Assembly (NCBI GenBank): GCA_963735495.1
Contig: CAVTLG010000006.1
Span: 345,555 to 409,554 of the forward strand
Reading direction: 5' to 3'
Length of the DNA stretch: 64,000 nucleotides
From: CAVTLG01 sp963735495
Lineage (GTDB): Bacteria > Chloroflexota > Ktedonobacteria > Ktedonobacterales > Ktedonobacteraceae
Made by a program: the position numbers and the translations under genes. The notes below the pieces were generated by a model. That model did no database searches. It was given only the letters and a program-made list of their open reading frames with translations, and was not told the origin of the DNA. This document shows positions 45,818 through 55,004 of the stretch, piece by piece (position 1 is the stretch's first letter; every line of letters begins with the position of its first letter).

Positions 45818-46985
45818 ATGTCTAGTTTTGCTCGTCGTGTAGAGACGTTTGGGACTTCTGTTTTTACTGAGATAAACGTGCTGGCTCAGCAACATAATGC
45901 GCTAAATCTGGGTCAGGGCAAGCCAGATTTTGATACCCCGCCTGATATCGTAGCGCATGTGGTCCAGGCTCTACAGTCGGGCAAGCATAATCAATATGCG
46001 CCTGGTGATGGGATTGCCGCGTTGCGCAATGCAGTCGCCAACCATGCGGCTCATTTCCGCCAGTTGCAGATTGACCCGCAGCATGGCGTGATTGTGACAT
46101 CTGGAGCGACCAAGGGTATCTTCGCCGCCATCCTGGGGCTGGTAGATCCCGGCGATGAAGTGATTGTCATCGAGCCATTTTACGACGCGTATGTGCCAGA
46201 TATTTTAATGGCGCAGGCCGTGCCAGTCTATGTGCCTCTGCATCCTCCCACCTGGACGTTCGATCCCGCTGAACTGCGCGCCGCGTTTTCAAACAAGACG
46301 CGCGCCTTGATTTTAAATTCGCCGCATAATCCGACTGGTCGTGTGTTCTCGCGCGAGGAGTTGACGCTGATCGCAGAGCTGTGCATCGAGCACGACGTCA
46401 AAGTGATCTGCGATGAGGTCTACGAGCACCTCACTTATGGAAACGCCCGGCACATCTCGCTCGCTACGTTACCGGGTATGTTTGAGCGCACGCTGATGAT
46501 CAGTAGCGCCGGGAAAATGTTTAGCGCGACGGGCTGGAAGGTCGGCTGGGTCTATGGAGATCCCGCGCTGGTCGAAGGCGTATCCCGTGCGCACCAGTTT
46601 ATCACCTTTGCCGTGCATCACCCCACGCAGGAGGCTGTAGCCTACGCGCTCAACCTGCCAGATAGCTACTATGATGGATTGCGCACCATGTACGCGTCGA
46701 AGTTGCAACTGCTGCTCGCTGCATTGGAGGGCACGGGACTCAAATACGAGGTCCCTGATGGTGCCTATTATGTCATGGCGGACTTTTCACAGCTCTTCGC
46801 CGGGACCCCCACCGAATTTGCGCGCTATCTCACGTCAGAAGATTGGCGTCGCCTGTATCCCTCCCGAAACACTGTATAGCCGGGACCACGCGCATATCGG
46901 GTCGCACTACGTACGCTTCTCGTTCTGTAAGAGTGATGAAGCGCTGCAACAAGCCAAAACGTTGCTGGCCAAGCTGGTGCGCTAG
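45818..46985 (+). pseudogene. Class I/II PLP aminotransferase, frameshifted near the C-terminus
   Basis: About 388 residues once repaired. Fold-type I features: LNLGQGKPDFDTPPDI, VTSGATKGIFAAILGLVDPG, LNSPHNPTGRVFSREEL, CDEVYEHLTYG, and the PLP lysine in SSAGKMFSATGWKVGWVYG. This is the kynurenine/methionine-type subgroup. Near 46838-46842 one extra base turns the expected LTSE-IGVACIPPETLYSRD into LTSEDWRRLYPSRNTV and a premature stop. The other frame then continues to a natural end, FSFCKSDEALQQAKTLLAKL VR, at 46985. The uncorrected product would lack the C-terminal small-domain strand with the substrate-binding Arg. TATGAGGGAG precedes the ATG. Confidence 0.85.
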
Positions 46986-47022
46986 CTCGCCTCTTGCCCC
47001 ATAGACGCGAACGTAAAAACAG

Positions 47023-47108
47023 CGGGTAGGGGCGTCACCTTCGCGTGCGCCCTGGTCACGTATTGAATTGTGGCCTCCAGGGCGGTCGCCAGGACACGCC
47101 CCTACCCG
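47023..47108. repeat. GGGTAGGGGCGT palindrome, solitary copy
   Basis: Arms CGGGTAGGGGCGT (47023-47035) and ACGCCCCTACCCG (47096-47108). Inside is CACCTTCGCGTGCGCCCTGG, and the right part GGGCGGTCGCCAGGAC is the same as at 26867-26935. Confidence 0.85.
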
Positions 47109-47203
47109 ATTGTCCTCGTGAGAGCGGAGCCAGGAAAGGTGGCTCGCTCCCTTTATTCCTCTTCTGCCTTTTACAAAGACGGATCAGATGATCTTCTGCC
47201 TAT

Positions 47204-47325
47204 TGCAGTATCCTCATACGGATCAATGAAATGGAGAAAACCCAATGCCGCCTCCCGCGCTTCGTCGCTGAAGGCATTTTATGCGAGCGATGCTGAAGAC
47301 GTCAAGTGGTTTAGTACTAGAAGGT
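47204..47325 (+). repeat. Dispersed repeat of about 120 bases, copy 1
   Basis: Reads TGCAGTATCCTCATACGGAT to GTCAAGTGGTTTAGTACTAG and matches 53705-53824 in inverted orientation, at roughly three identical bases in four. No reading frame is open in both copies, so it may be a decayed gene fragment or a non-coding element. Confidence 0.6.
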
Positions 47326-47361
47326 TATACTGATTGAAAGAGGAGCTAGAGGAGCTATGGG

Positions 47362-50300
47362 ATGCGCATACAAAATCAAGAGCATGTCGATAGGTTGCTG
47401 ACGCTGGATGGACCGTGGGAGGTAGGTGAGGATCGCTGTTATGACCGGGTGGTTAATGTGCCGGGGTTAGCCGCTGATCCGTGCCAGCCAACGCAAGGTC
47501 TGTTGTGGTATCGTCGTGAAGTTGTTCTGCCAGCGGGTACGTGGTCCCATGCAACGCTGCTGTTGTATGGTGCGCGTTTCTGTCCACAGGTATATGTGGA
47601 TGGACAACTGGTAGCGGCCCGCGCAGGCGGTATGACAGTCACAATGCATGATATCAGTTGTGAAGCTGTGCGGCCTGACAAGACGATTGTGCTGGAGATT
47701 GCTTTGTTATCGCTGCACGATGTTGCTGCAACGGATGCCTCTTTTATCCCCATTGCCGATCACTGGCGCACAAATCTGTCTTCAGGTCTTTGGGACCATG
47801 TGACATTACGACTGCATGCTGCATACCGGATGAGCCGCGTTATTCCCGCATTCGATATCGTGAGCGATACGCTAACGGTTACATGCTACCTGGAGCAATT
47901 GCCAGAAGACATAATTATGCCAATGAGCCTCCCATCTGCCTCAACCCCGCGTAGCGACAATCCCTTGCGGTTGTCGAGCGTCCAAGGGGATGAGCCACCA
48001 CCCTCAACCCCGCGTAGCGACAAGCCCGTGCGGTTGTCGCCCTCGCTCATTTGCCAGATAGTGAACAACGCAGGCGACGTGCTGATCGAGGGGCAAGGGG
48101 CGGTTACAGACTTGCGCGGTAGCGTAACGCTGGCATTACAAGGTGTCTGTGCGCTATGGAGTCCAGAGCAACCGCATTGTTACCGACTCAGGGTTATGTT
48201 GAGACAGGGTGAGGTAGAGCTGGATAGGGATGAAATGACGCTAGGTTTGAAAGACTTTCGGACCAGAGAGCGAGACTTCGTGTTGAATAATGCACCTGTC
48301 CATATGCGTGCGGGAACGGTGGTATGGCAGCGCTGGTTGAGAGATCCTGAAGCGCATGACCTGGCCTTTGATGTAGCCTGGTTTGAGCGTAATGTGGTGG
48401 TGCGGCTGAAGCAGTACGGAGCGAATGGACTGCGTTTTCACCTGGGCATACCACCTGAAGCCTTGTTGGATCTATGCGATAGGCATGGTTTGCTGGTGCA
48501 GATCGAGTGGCACTTTTTTCACGGCATGACGGCGTCGGCGGAGAGTCTGCGCGAGCAATGGCGCAACTGGCTCAACGTATGTATGCGCCATCCCTGTATT
48601 TGCTTAATTCATGCCTGGAATGAGACAGAAGGTGCGCAACTGACAACGGCGCTGGCAGTACTGGAAGAGCTGGCAACAGATTATCCCCCACTAGTGATCT
48701 CGCATCGGGATGTACTACACATCCATAAATACTGGTGGAGTCTGTTTGAGAACCTGGGATTGTACTACGATACGGCCAGTGAATTTCCCTTGCCGATTAT
48801 GGTAGACGAGTTCGGTGGGAATTACCTGGATGGCGCGGGCAATCCAGGAGGCTATCCAGCGCTGGCTGAGAGCTTCTTGCGTTTCCTGGGACGAGATCAC
48901 GATGCCGCTCTGCGGTTACAGCTCCATTGCGAAGCAAATACCCAGATAGCCGAATACTGGCGGCGCGTGGGGGCCGCAGGCTTCTCGCCGTTTTGCATTC
49001 TGGGTAGTCCCGAAGATGGCAATCATCATTTCCTTGGTCCCTTGCGCGAAGCCGTCCCCAAGCCAGTGTGGGCAGGTTTAACGGCTGCCTACGCGCCACA
49101 AAGTTGTAGCCTGGAGGTATGGGATCGCAACTATGTGCCGGGTCAACTGGTACAACTACCCGTGTATTTTTTCAATGAGACAGGTCGAGACGCGCTCCTA
49201 AAGGCGCAGGTCAGGATTGTATCTGAGGATGCCATCGAACATGTTGCCAGTGCACAAATGGTTGAGCAATTCGTGCAGGCTTACGCGGTGGTCAAACGCA
49301 TAGTGACATTGCAACTGCCTGTAGCGGTTGGACAATGGCGATTTCAGGCGATGTTACAAAATAGCGTTGAGTCGGTTGCCTATCCGATTGTTTCATCCTG
49401 GCGTTTGCGTATCTTCTCGCCACAGGTGCCACAGGCTGTTCAACAGGCCCTGTTCGGTATCCCTGAAGATGAGCGGGAGCTACGCGCGTTTTGTGCTGAG
49501 CAAGGGCTGTATACGTGTGCGTTTGATGACCCACGAGCGGATGTGCTGGTCACTGCGGCGTTGACTTGGCGCGAGTTCACGCGAGGAAACCAATGCCGCG
49601 CTCACATAGAGCAGGCTCTGCAAAGAGGACAGGCTGTGCTGATGTTGGATATCGGGCCGCGCAAGTTGGGCTATGGCTACGTGCCGGGGAAACACGGCTT
49701 CTTGCAGGGAGGGATTAGCGTCAAGGAGCCAGATATGCAAGAGTTTGATCTTGTTCATGGTATGCGTGTGCGTTTCCACGAGATTGCAGAGCCTGAGAGC
49801 TGTCTGCACCCGGCTGAGACCAATCATGCGTTGTGGGCAAATCTCACAAAACAGCACTGCTGGCTGTGGAATGGCCTGCGTGGGGGACTGATCGTTCCGG
49901 CGAGCGCTATGACGTTACCAGCGCTTGACGCAGCATCTTTTGTAACGCTATGGCAGAGTCTGGGAGCCGATGGCGCGTTGATACGCGCTGAGGCTGATTA
50001 TTGCGCCTACGAACTGGCAGGCTTTTATGCCTTCTCAGTGGGAGAAGATGCGCAGGTGGTACAGCAACTGCGCGCTAAGGTGATGTTGCTGGTTGAGGAT
50101 GCCCCTGCGCTGCAAGCAGCCATTGATACGCAAGCTCCAATACGAACCCACCGTCTGTCGGCTTTGTATCGTAATCGCTTGCAACAGTCGAAGCGCTCGG
50201 TGAGCCTGACAGCCCTGGCTACGTGCGGAAAGAATCTGACGCGCATACCCATTGTACAGATCGATTTTGGGCCTGATCGCGGTCAACTTTTGCTGTCACA

Positions 50301-50454
50301 GGTCATGACACAGGGAAGATTGGCCCAGGGATTTGGTGAGGATGGCTTGTATGGTGTACGCTACGATGCCGCAGCAGTGCAGCTAACGCTAAATATGTTA
50401 CAGCAGTGCCTGACGCGTGCGATTCATGCTCAAACAGTTGATGAACCGGTTTAA
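47362..50454 (+). CDS. Glycoside hydrolase family 2-type enzyme
   Basis: 1030 residues. The N-terminal jelly-roll (LLWYRREVVLPAGTWSHATL, GARFCPQVYVDGQLVAARAG) and immunoglobulin-like domain precede a TIM barrel. Candidate acid/base E421 is in HAWNETEG and nucleophile E483 in MVDEFGG, separated by 62 residues. A long C-terminal region of about 480 residues has no clear family. Residues about 193-228 (STPRSDNPLRLS ... STPRSDKPVRLS) are encoded by two copies of a dispersed hairpin repeat inserted in frame in the domain linker. No signal peptide is seen, so it probably acts on imported oligosaccharides in the cytosol. Beta-galactosidase, mannosidase or glucuronidase activity cannot be told apart. 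Confidence 0.8.
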   Translation: MRIQNQEHVDRLLTLDGPWEVGEDRCYDRVVNVPGLAADPCQPTQGLLWYRREVVLPAGTWSHATLLLYGARFCPQVYVDGQLVAARAGGMTVTMHDISCEAVRPDKTIVLEIALLSLHDVAATDASFIPIADHWRTNLSSGLWDHVTLRLHAAYRMSRVIPAFDIVSDTLTVTCYLEQLPEDIIMPMSLPSASTPRSDNPLRLSSVQGDEPPPSTPRSDKPVRLSPSLICQIVNNAGDVLIEGQGAVTDLRGSVTLALQGVCALWSPEQPHCYRLRVMLRQGEVELDRDEMTLGLKDFRTRERDFVLNNAPVHMRAGTVVWQRWLRDPEAHDLAFDVAWFERNVVVRLKQYGANGLRFHLGIPPEALLDLCDRHGLLVQIEWHFFHGMTASAESLREQWRNWLNVCMRHPCICLIHAWNETEGAQLTTALAVLEELATDYPPLVISHRDVLHIHKYWWSLFENLGLYYDTASEFPLPIMVDEFGGNYLDGAGNPGGYPALAESFLRFLGRDHDAALRLQLHCEANTQIAEYWRRVGAAGFSPFCILGSPEDGNHHFLGPLREAVPKPVWAGLTAAYAPQSCSLEVWDRNYVPGQLVQLPVYFFNETGRDALLKAQVRIVSEDAIEHVASAQMVEQFVQAYAVVKRIVTLQLPVAVGQWRFQAMLQNSVESVAYPIVSSWRLRIFSPQVPQAVQQALFGIPEDERELRAFCAEQGLYTCAFDDPRADVLVTAALTWREFTRGNQCRAHIEQALQRGQAVLMLDIGPRKLGYGYVPGKHGFLQGGISVKEPDMQEFDLVHGMRVRFHEIAEPESCLHPAETNHALWANLTKQHCWLWNGLRGGLIVPASAMTLPALDAASFVTLWQSLGADGALIRAEADYCAYELAGFYAFSVGEDAQVVQQLRAKVMLLVEDAPALQAAIDTQAPIRTHRLSALYRNRLQQSKRSVSLTALATCGKNLTRIPIVQIDFGPDRGQLLLSQVMTQGRLAQGFGEDGLYGVRYDAAAVQLTLNMLQQCLTRAIHAQTVDEPV
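47948..48039 (+). repeat. Two in-frame hairpin repeats inside the GH2 gene
   Basis: The units at 47948-47976 and 48011-48039 (63-base period, hence in frame) begin CGCGTAGCGACAA and end GCGGTTGTCG. The first is identical over 29 bases to the reverse complement of the intergenic unit at 13098-13126. Confidence 0.88.
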
Positions 50455-50657
50455 AAGGTTCATTGTCATACATAAGGAGGAGACGCACATACATATACAT
50501 CCCTTTTCCAGGCTCTGATCCCAGGACGTAGGCATTTCTGCTTGCTTTTTGTGGCGAAATCACGTATGTTTTGCTTAACGTAGATTGCTTCAAATAATAC
50601 TTGATGAAATTGGGAAATAAGGGATACTATGTGTAGAAAGAGCGGGAAAACTGTGAG

Positions 50658-51906
50658 ATGAGCAGCGCAGAACACGCTTCGGCAATAGAAAAGACCCCGC
50701 AGGATCAGCAGGGAAAGACCTCTGTGCCAGTACTCGCCCTGTTGTTCCTGCGTCTGGGCTGCACCGCGTTTGGCGGACCTGCCGCGCATATTGCGATGAT
50801 GCGCGAGGAGGTTGTGCAGCGTCGGAAATGGATGAGCAGTGAGCGGTTCGTTGACTTGATTGGAGTGACCAACTTGATTCCGGGCCCGTCGTCTACTGAA
50901 CTGGCGATTTATCTGGGCTATCTGCGCGCGGGGTGGTTGGGATTACTCGTTGCGGGCGTCTGCTTTATTGGTCCAGCGATGCTGATCGTGCTGGCCCTGG
51001 CCTGGGCCTATGTCACCTATGGGGCGCTCCCACAGATCTCCAGCCTATTTTACGGCATCCAGCCAGTTGTCGTTGCCATCGTGACCCAGGCCATCTGGAA
51101 TCTTTGGGCGCACGATCTTCAAAAGCCTTTGGGCTGGCGTGCTAGCGGTACTACTGTTCGGGTTGTATCTGCTTGGGGTCAACGTCCTGCTCCTGCTGTT
51201 TGGTGGTGCGATCCTCTTCGGCGTCCTACGCCTGAGTTATCAACGCTGGCAATCTGGGCGCTCGCAGCATCGCTCCATCTCAGCAATGCTTCCCGCCGGG
51301 ATCTTCGGGCTATTGCGCGTGCAGAGTGGAAAAGCTGCCGTGGTTGTCACGGGTGTTGCGGTTGCCGCGGCTCCGTTCAGCCAGCTCGTTCTCTTCCTGA
51401 CATTTCTCAAGCTTGGGGCCGTCGTCTATGGCAGCGGCTACACCTTGCTGGCGTTTTTGCACGCAGATCTGGTACAGAATCTCCACTGGTTGACTGACAA
51501 ACAATTGCTGGATGCCGTGTCCATCGGACAATTTACGCCTGGCCCTGTGTTTACTACGGCCACCTTTATCGGCTATGTGCTGGGAGGATGGCCTGGAGCG
51601 CTATTAGCCACGCTGGGCATCTTTTTACCTTCCTTTGTACTGATTCCGCTCATTCATCCACTGGCGGCGCGCTTGCGCCAGGCTGTCTGGACGTCTGCGC
51701 TTCTGGATGGTGCGAACATTGCCGCTCTGGCCCTGATGGCTGGTGTGCTCTTCCAACTCGGGCAGCATGCCCTGATCGATGTCTGGACCTGGTTGCTCGC
51801 TATTGGAGCACTGGCATTGCTAGTACGTTTTAAACTCAATTCCGTCTGGCTCATTCTCGTGGGAGCGGCGTTTGGATTGCTGCGTTTTTGGGTTTTGCAC
51901 CTGTAG
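50658..51906 (+). pseudogene. chrA: Chromate transporter (CHR family), frameshifted
   Basis: A two-domain CHR protein of about 415 residues once repaired. The first half has LRLGCTAFGGPAAHIAMMRE, LIPGPSSTELAIYLGYLRAG and helices to IWNLWAHDLQKPL. The second has LAVLLFGLYLLGVNVLLLLF, FLKLGAVVYGSGYTLLAFL, SIGQFTPGPVFTTATFIGY and further helices. One extra G in the GGG at 51131-51133 separates them. Deleting it gives KPLAGVLAVLL. The uncorrected first frame ends at 51497. The family exports chromate, probably in exchange for sulfate or protons. The ribosome site is weak. Confidence 0.85.
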
Positions 51907-51915
51907 TGCTACCAC

Positions 51916-52651
51916 TCATAAGTGAAGATATGGGGTGAGCGTTTGTAATAACAGATCCTGGTGGCTGTGCAGGAAAAAATGCTCGCTGGGCAACATCTTT
52001 AACGTGAATGTACTGGACGTTTGCTCTTGCCAGTTCTGGAGTTGTTGCTGGCTGATTTCGTGATCCTCTGTTCCTCCAAATGCGGTGATGGGATAGGCCA
52101 GTGGAGCTTCGTCTGTGTAGCTGTAGGTTTCGTAGATGCTAAAATCTGCGCGTAGGATTGGTGACATAAGGTTCATTAACTCTGCATTCTCAAGGACGGC
52201 CTGTGGTGTGCCGCCAAGCGTGTGCAGGGTTTCGATGAATGCTGCTTCGGACATTGTGTGCCGGGTAGGCGTGAGGCGCGGTAACTGGGGCGCACGGTGC
52301 GCTGAAACAAAGAGCTGTGTTGGTTCAGGTAGATGGTTTCTGCGCTGGTAGCGTGCCAGCTCGAAAGCCACGAGCGCGCCCAGACTATGCCCAAAAAACA
52401 TGCAGGGAATATCCTGGTATGGGCGTATGACCTGAGCAAGTTCTGTCACAAGTGGTGCAATATGGGTGTAAAGTGGCTCTATGATTCGGTTCTCGCGACC
52501 CGGTAGTTGGACCGGGCAGGCTTCGACTTCGGTTGGCAATTTGCTCGAACCAGAGCCGGTAGATGGACGCTCCACCGCCCGCGTAGGGAAAGCAGAAGAG
52601 TCGCAGTCGAGGCTGTGCTTTGGTACGTATAATCCAGCTTGAGTTTGGCAT
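51916..52651 (-). pseudogene. Type II thioesterase (surfactin/GrsT type), frameshifted
   Basis: About 245 residues once repaired. The N-terminus RLFCFPYAGGGASIYRLWFE is followed, after a frame change, by LPTEVEACPVQLPGRENRI, the nucleophile motif MFFGHSLGALVAFEL, the acidic residue in AFGGTEDHEIS and the final histidine in LPSEHFFLHSH. This is the editing thioesterase that frees stalled acyl groups from peptide or polyketide synthases. None of those synthases lies in the window. Removing one T of the TTT at 52540-52542 (an A on the coding strand) joins FEQ to LPTEV. ATG at 52651; the ribosome site is poor. Confidence 0.85.
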
Positions 52652-52795
52652 AGTTGTTATGACCTGTTCTATGTTATGCTATCAAAAATAGGAGTGACGC
52701 ATAAGCGCAAATGAAATGAGTTCTCATGCTATGGAACGCCAGTCTATAGTAAAAATGATGGATGCATGTTGTTAAACTGTCTCTCTGTTGTCCTT

Positions 52796-53623
52796 TCACG
52801 CGTGTGAGGCAGGTTGCACGCGATACCAGTAGCGATAAAGCTCGTGGAAGCCGAACTGCTCGTATATGTGGCATGCGACCAGGTTGTTGTTGAGGACTTG
52901 AAGGTATGCATGCTCGGCACCGTGTTGCGTAGCCCAGGTGAGCATAGCGGCTATCAAGCGTGTGCTATGGCCTTGCTTGCGTTGTGTAGGACTTGTGACG
53001 ATGCCGAACAGGCCAAAAACCTTGTTTTCCAGCGCACCTAACCCGCAGGCAACGGGAATTCCTTCTTGATAGAGGACCGCGAACAAGGGTTTGGGCGTAA
53101 TGCGTTCCAGGATCGCGCGATGAGCTTGCTGCTTCTCGACTGGTATCTGGTTGAACTGCCAGGATACTGGCAACCATGTGGCCAGTGAAACGCTACGGAG
53201 TGCTGGATCGAGTGTTGTTGCGCCTGGAGCAAGTTCTCGGGACATGACGAGTGAAAGGTCAAGATGCTGATACTCGCGTTGTGCTAACAGGTGATCGAGT
53301 GTGTCTATGCCTGCTAAAAACGACGGCAGGCGAAAAACCATTGGTAGGTGTTTCTCCGTATAAAACTGTTCACAGAAACGAATTTTTTCCTGCACAGGGA
53401 GTAAAGATGTGTACACCGGAGTAACAGAATTTGCCCGTTTCGTATATCCCTGGTCACAGCGTATGACCCACCCATCGAAAAGCAGTTGCTGGCGCGCTGG
53501 CCAACTATTGAGCGCGGCTTCCTCTATCCGTCGTTCTAGCATGCATGTGCTCCGCTTCAGTCTTTTTAACAACTCAGTTCGCTTCTCTTCTGAGACTCTC
53601 CCTAGTGCTTCGTCAAGCTTCAT
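52796..53623 (-). CDS. GNAT-family N-acetyltransferase
   Basis: About 275 residues. The first 150 residues (RRIEEAALNSWPARQQLLFD GWVIRCDQG) are an N-terminal half typical of two-part GNATs. The C-terminal half has the acetyl-CoA loop IVTSPTQRKQGHSTRLIAAM and beta-strands YLQVLNNNLVACHIYEQFGF with the usual late tyrosine. It acetylates an amine on an unknown small molecule or protein. Start at ATG 53623; a TTG at 53638 would add five residues. Ribosome sites are weak for both. Confidence 0.87.
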   Translation of the reverse strand: MKLDEALGRVSEEKRTELLKRLKRSTCMLERRIEEAALNSWPARQQLLFDGWVIRCDQGYTKRANSVTPVYTSLLPVQEKIRFCEQFYTEKHLPMVFRLPSFLAGIDTLDHLLAQREYQHLDLSLVMSRELAPGATTLDPALRSVSLATWLPVSWQFNQIPVEKQQAHRAILERITPKPLFAVLYQEGIPVACGLGALENKVFGLFGIVTSPTQRKQGHSTRLIAAMLTWATQHGAEHAYLQVLNNNLVACHIYEQFGFHELYRYWYRVQPASHA

Positions 53624-53704
53624 TTGAGTAGTTGCCAAATGACCTGAGGCGGCTTTTCACCTCGTTTCATGGCTATGGACTACCTGTCAAATGAAGATTG
53701 ACAG

Positions 53705-53824
53705 ACCACTAGTGCCAAACCACTTGACATCTTCGGCATCGTTCGCATAATATCTCTTCACCGGGAGATGCGAGAGGCGGCATCAAGTTCTCTCCATTCC
53801 ATTGATCCATATGAGGATACTGCA
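53705..53824 (-). repeat. Dispersed repeat of about 120 bases, copy 2
   Basis: Inverted relative to 47204-47325. On the minus strand this copy has a 33-codon frame with a Cys pair pattern (ILCERCRRCQVVWH) that is broken by stops in copy 1. It may be a remnant of a small zinc-ribbon-like gene or a coincidence. Confidence 0.55.
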
Positions 53825-53886
53825 CTGGAAACAAGCCCCGTAAAATGGCTTCTCTGGCTCCTGCCTCTCGTTCTCAAAATGAGGAA

Positions 53887-54528
53887 TCAGGAAAGAGCCA
53901 GGCCTAAACGTGACGCTATCGCGGTGTCAACGACAGGGTAAACCAGTTCGCGGGGAGTCGTCAACTGTTCGTAAGCAGACCCTTGAGCGTACTGGCGCTG
54001 TTCATAAACGAAATCAGAGATATCCTCGATCTCGATCACCCACTCGCGGGCATACTGAACCAGCATCTCACCGCGTAGCCCAAGTTGCATTGCGCGCCGC
54101 TCGACTTTTGCGCCAGCAGGATCGTGGTCTGGGTCCCACTGCAAACGCACCTGCGAATGCTCGACCGCCCATTCCCATGCCTGTTCGCTGTGGTATATTT
54201 CCTCACTGTACGTTGAATGTACTGCCTGAGCCAGAAGGCTATCGAAGCCGGTTCTTCTGAGTCGCACCGCAAGGACGACCTCCTGCCCCTGCTTGCTAGC
54301 CCATCCGCAGCGATACATCATCCAGAGGAAATTTGTTTTGATCCACGACATACGAGCAAGAGAAAATTCACCACCAAAGTACCCATGCTGTGCTGCAAAG
54401 TGGCCGATGGAGGGCCGGTATGCCTGGTAGACAATGATGGAATGGTCATCGTATTGGGCGAGGATGTGGCGGCCTGACCGAGGCCAGCGAGCAAGTTGAG
54501 TCACATAGGGTTCTCGTATCAGGTTCAA
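53887..54528 (-). CDS. DUF4291-family protein
   Basis: 213 residues, about the full family length. Characteristic stretches are AQYDDHSIIVYQAYRPSIGH, GGEFSLARMSWIKTNFLWMM, YRCGWASKQGQEVVLAVRLR and QVRLQWDPDHDPAGAKVERR. The biochemical function of the family is not established. The TTG at 54528 is the likely start: GGAGG lies eight bases before it, and conserved residues begin at once, whereas the first ATG is far inside the domain. Confidence 0.85.
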   Translation of the reverse strand: MNLIREPYVTQLARWPRSGRHILAQYDDHSIIVYQAYRPSIGHFAAQHGYFGGEFSLARMSWIKTNFLWMMYRCGWASKQGQEVVLAVRLRRTGFDSLLAQAVHSTYSEEIYHSEQAWEWAVEHSQVRLQWDPDHDPAGAKVERRAMQLGLRGEMLVQYAREWVIEIEDISDFVYEQRQYAQGSAYEQLTTPRELVYPVVDTAIASRLGLALS

Positions 54529-55004
54529 GACCTTTCCCTCCCTATCGTTTTGCCTCGATTATAACATGGATGGCACAAGTTGTATATTCGTGAGATTTTA
54601 CATCATATCCACGTTCTCTCCAGACCTGCTGCTCTGAAAAGGGGGAGTGCAGCAGACGGTTCACGGTAAAATCACCATTCGTTTTGGTTTGGTCAACCCA
54701 CTAGTGATGCATCATCGAGAAGCGTCCGGTCGTTGCCCGTTGAGTTCCAAAAGACAGGATTGCCGGTTTTAACCTGGATTTAGCAAAAATTTAACACAAG
54801 AGAGCTATACTAAAGGCGGTACAGGGGGGACCTTGATGATGAGCTACATATCCACCCATTCATTCAGATGAGCAATGTGCTACAACATATTTCTCGGAAC
54901 GTAACGAGATCCGATCAGTTGCGGGAACTCACGTTGTTACTGATCGGAGTTTAAGAACGTGTTTTCTGAGTGCAAATGAGTGCTAGAAAGAGGATCAATA
55001 ACGT
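54529..55004. other. Intergenic region upstream of the phosphoesterase gene
   Basis: 476 bases with no supported gene. TCCGATCAGT (54910-54919) and ACTGATCGGA (54939-54948) form a perfect 10-base stem with a 19-base loop about 55 bases before the ATG at 55005, a candidate operator or leader hairpin. Near the ATG, GAGTGCAAATGAGTGC is a short direct repeat. Confidence 0.5.

Larger units (their letters stand above)
46986..47361. other. Intergenic region filled by repeats
   Basis: 376 bases before the GH2 gene hold a GGGTAGGGGCGT palindrome (47023-47108) and one copy of a dispersed repeat of about 120 bases (47204-47325). A ribosome site of sorts (GAAAGAGGAGCTAGAGGAGC) runs up to the GH2 ATG. 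Confidence 0.6.

Noticed and set aside
53621..53634. TTGAGTAGTTGCC resembling the end of the terminal-repeat elements
   Set aside because: It lies within the GNAT start region and no interior blocks of the element follow on either side.
54858..54872. ATTCAGATGAGC as a third copy of the 49-base element
   Set aside because: Only about 12 bases match and the inner hairpins are absent.
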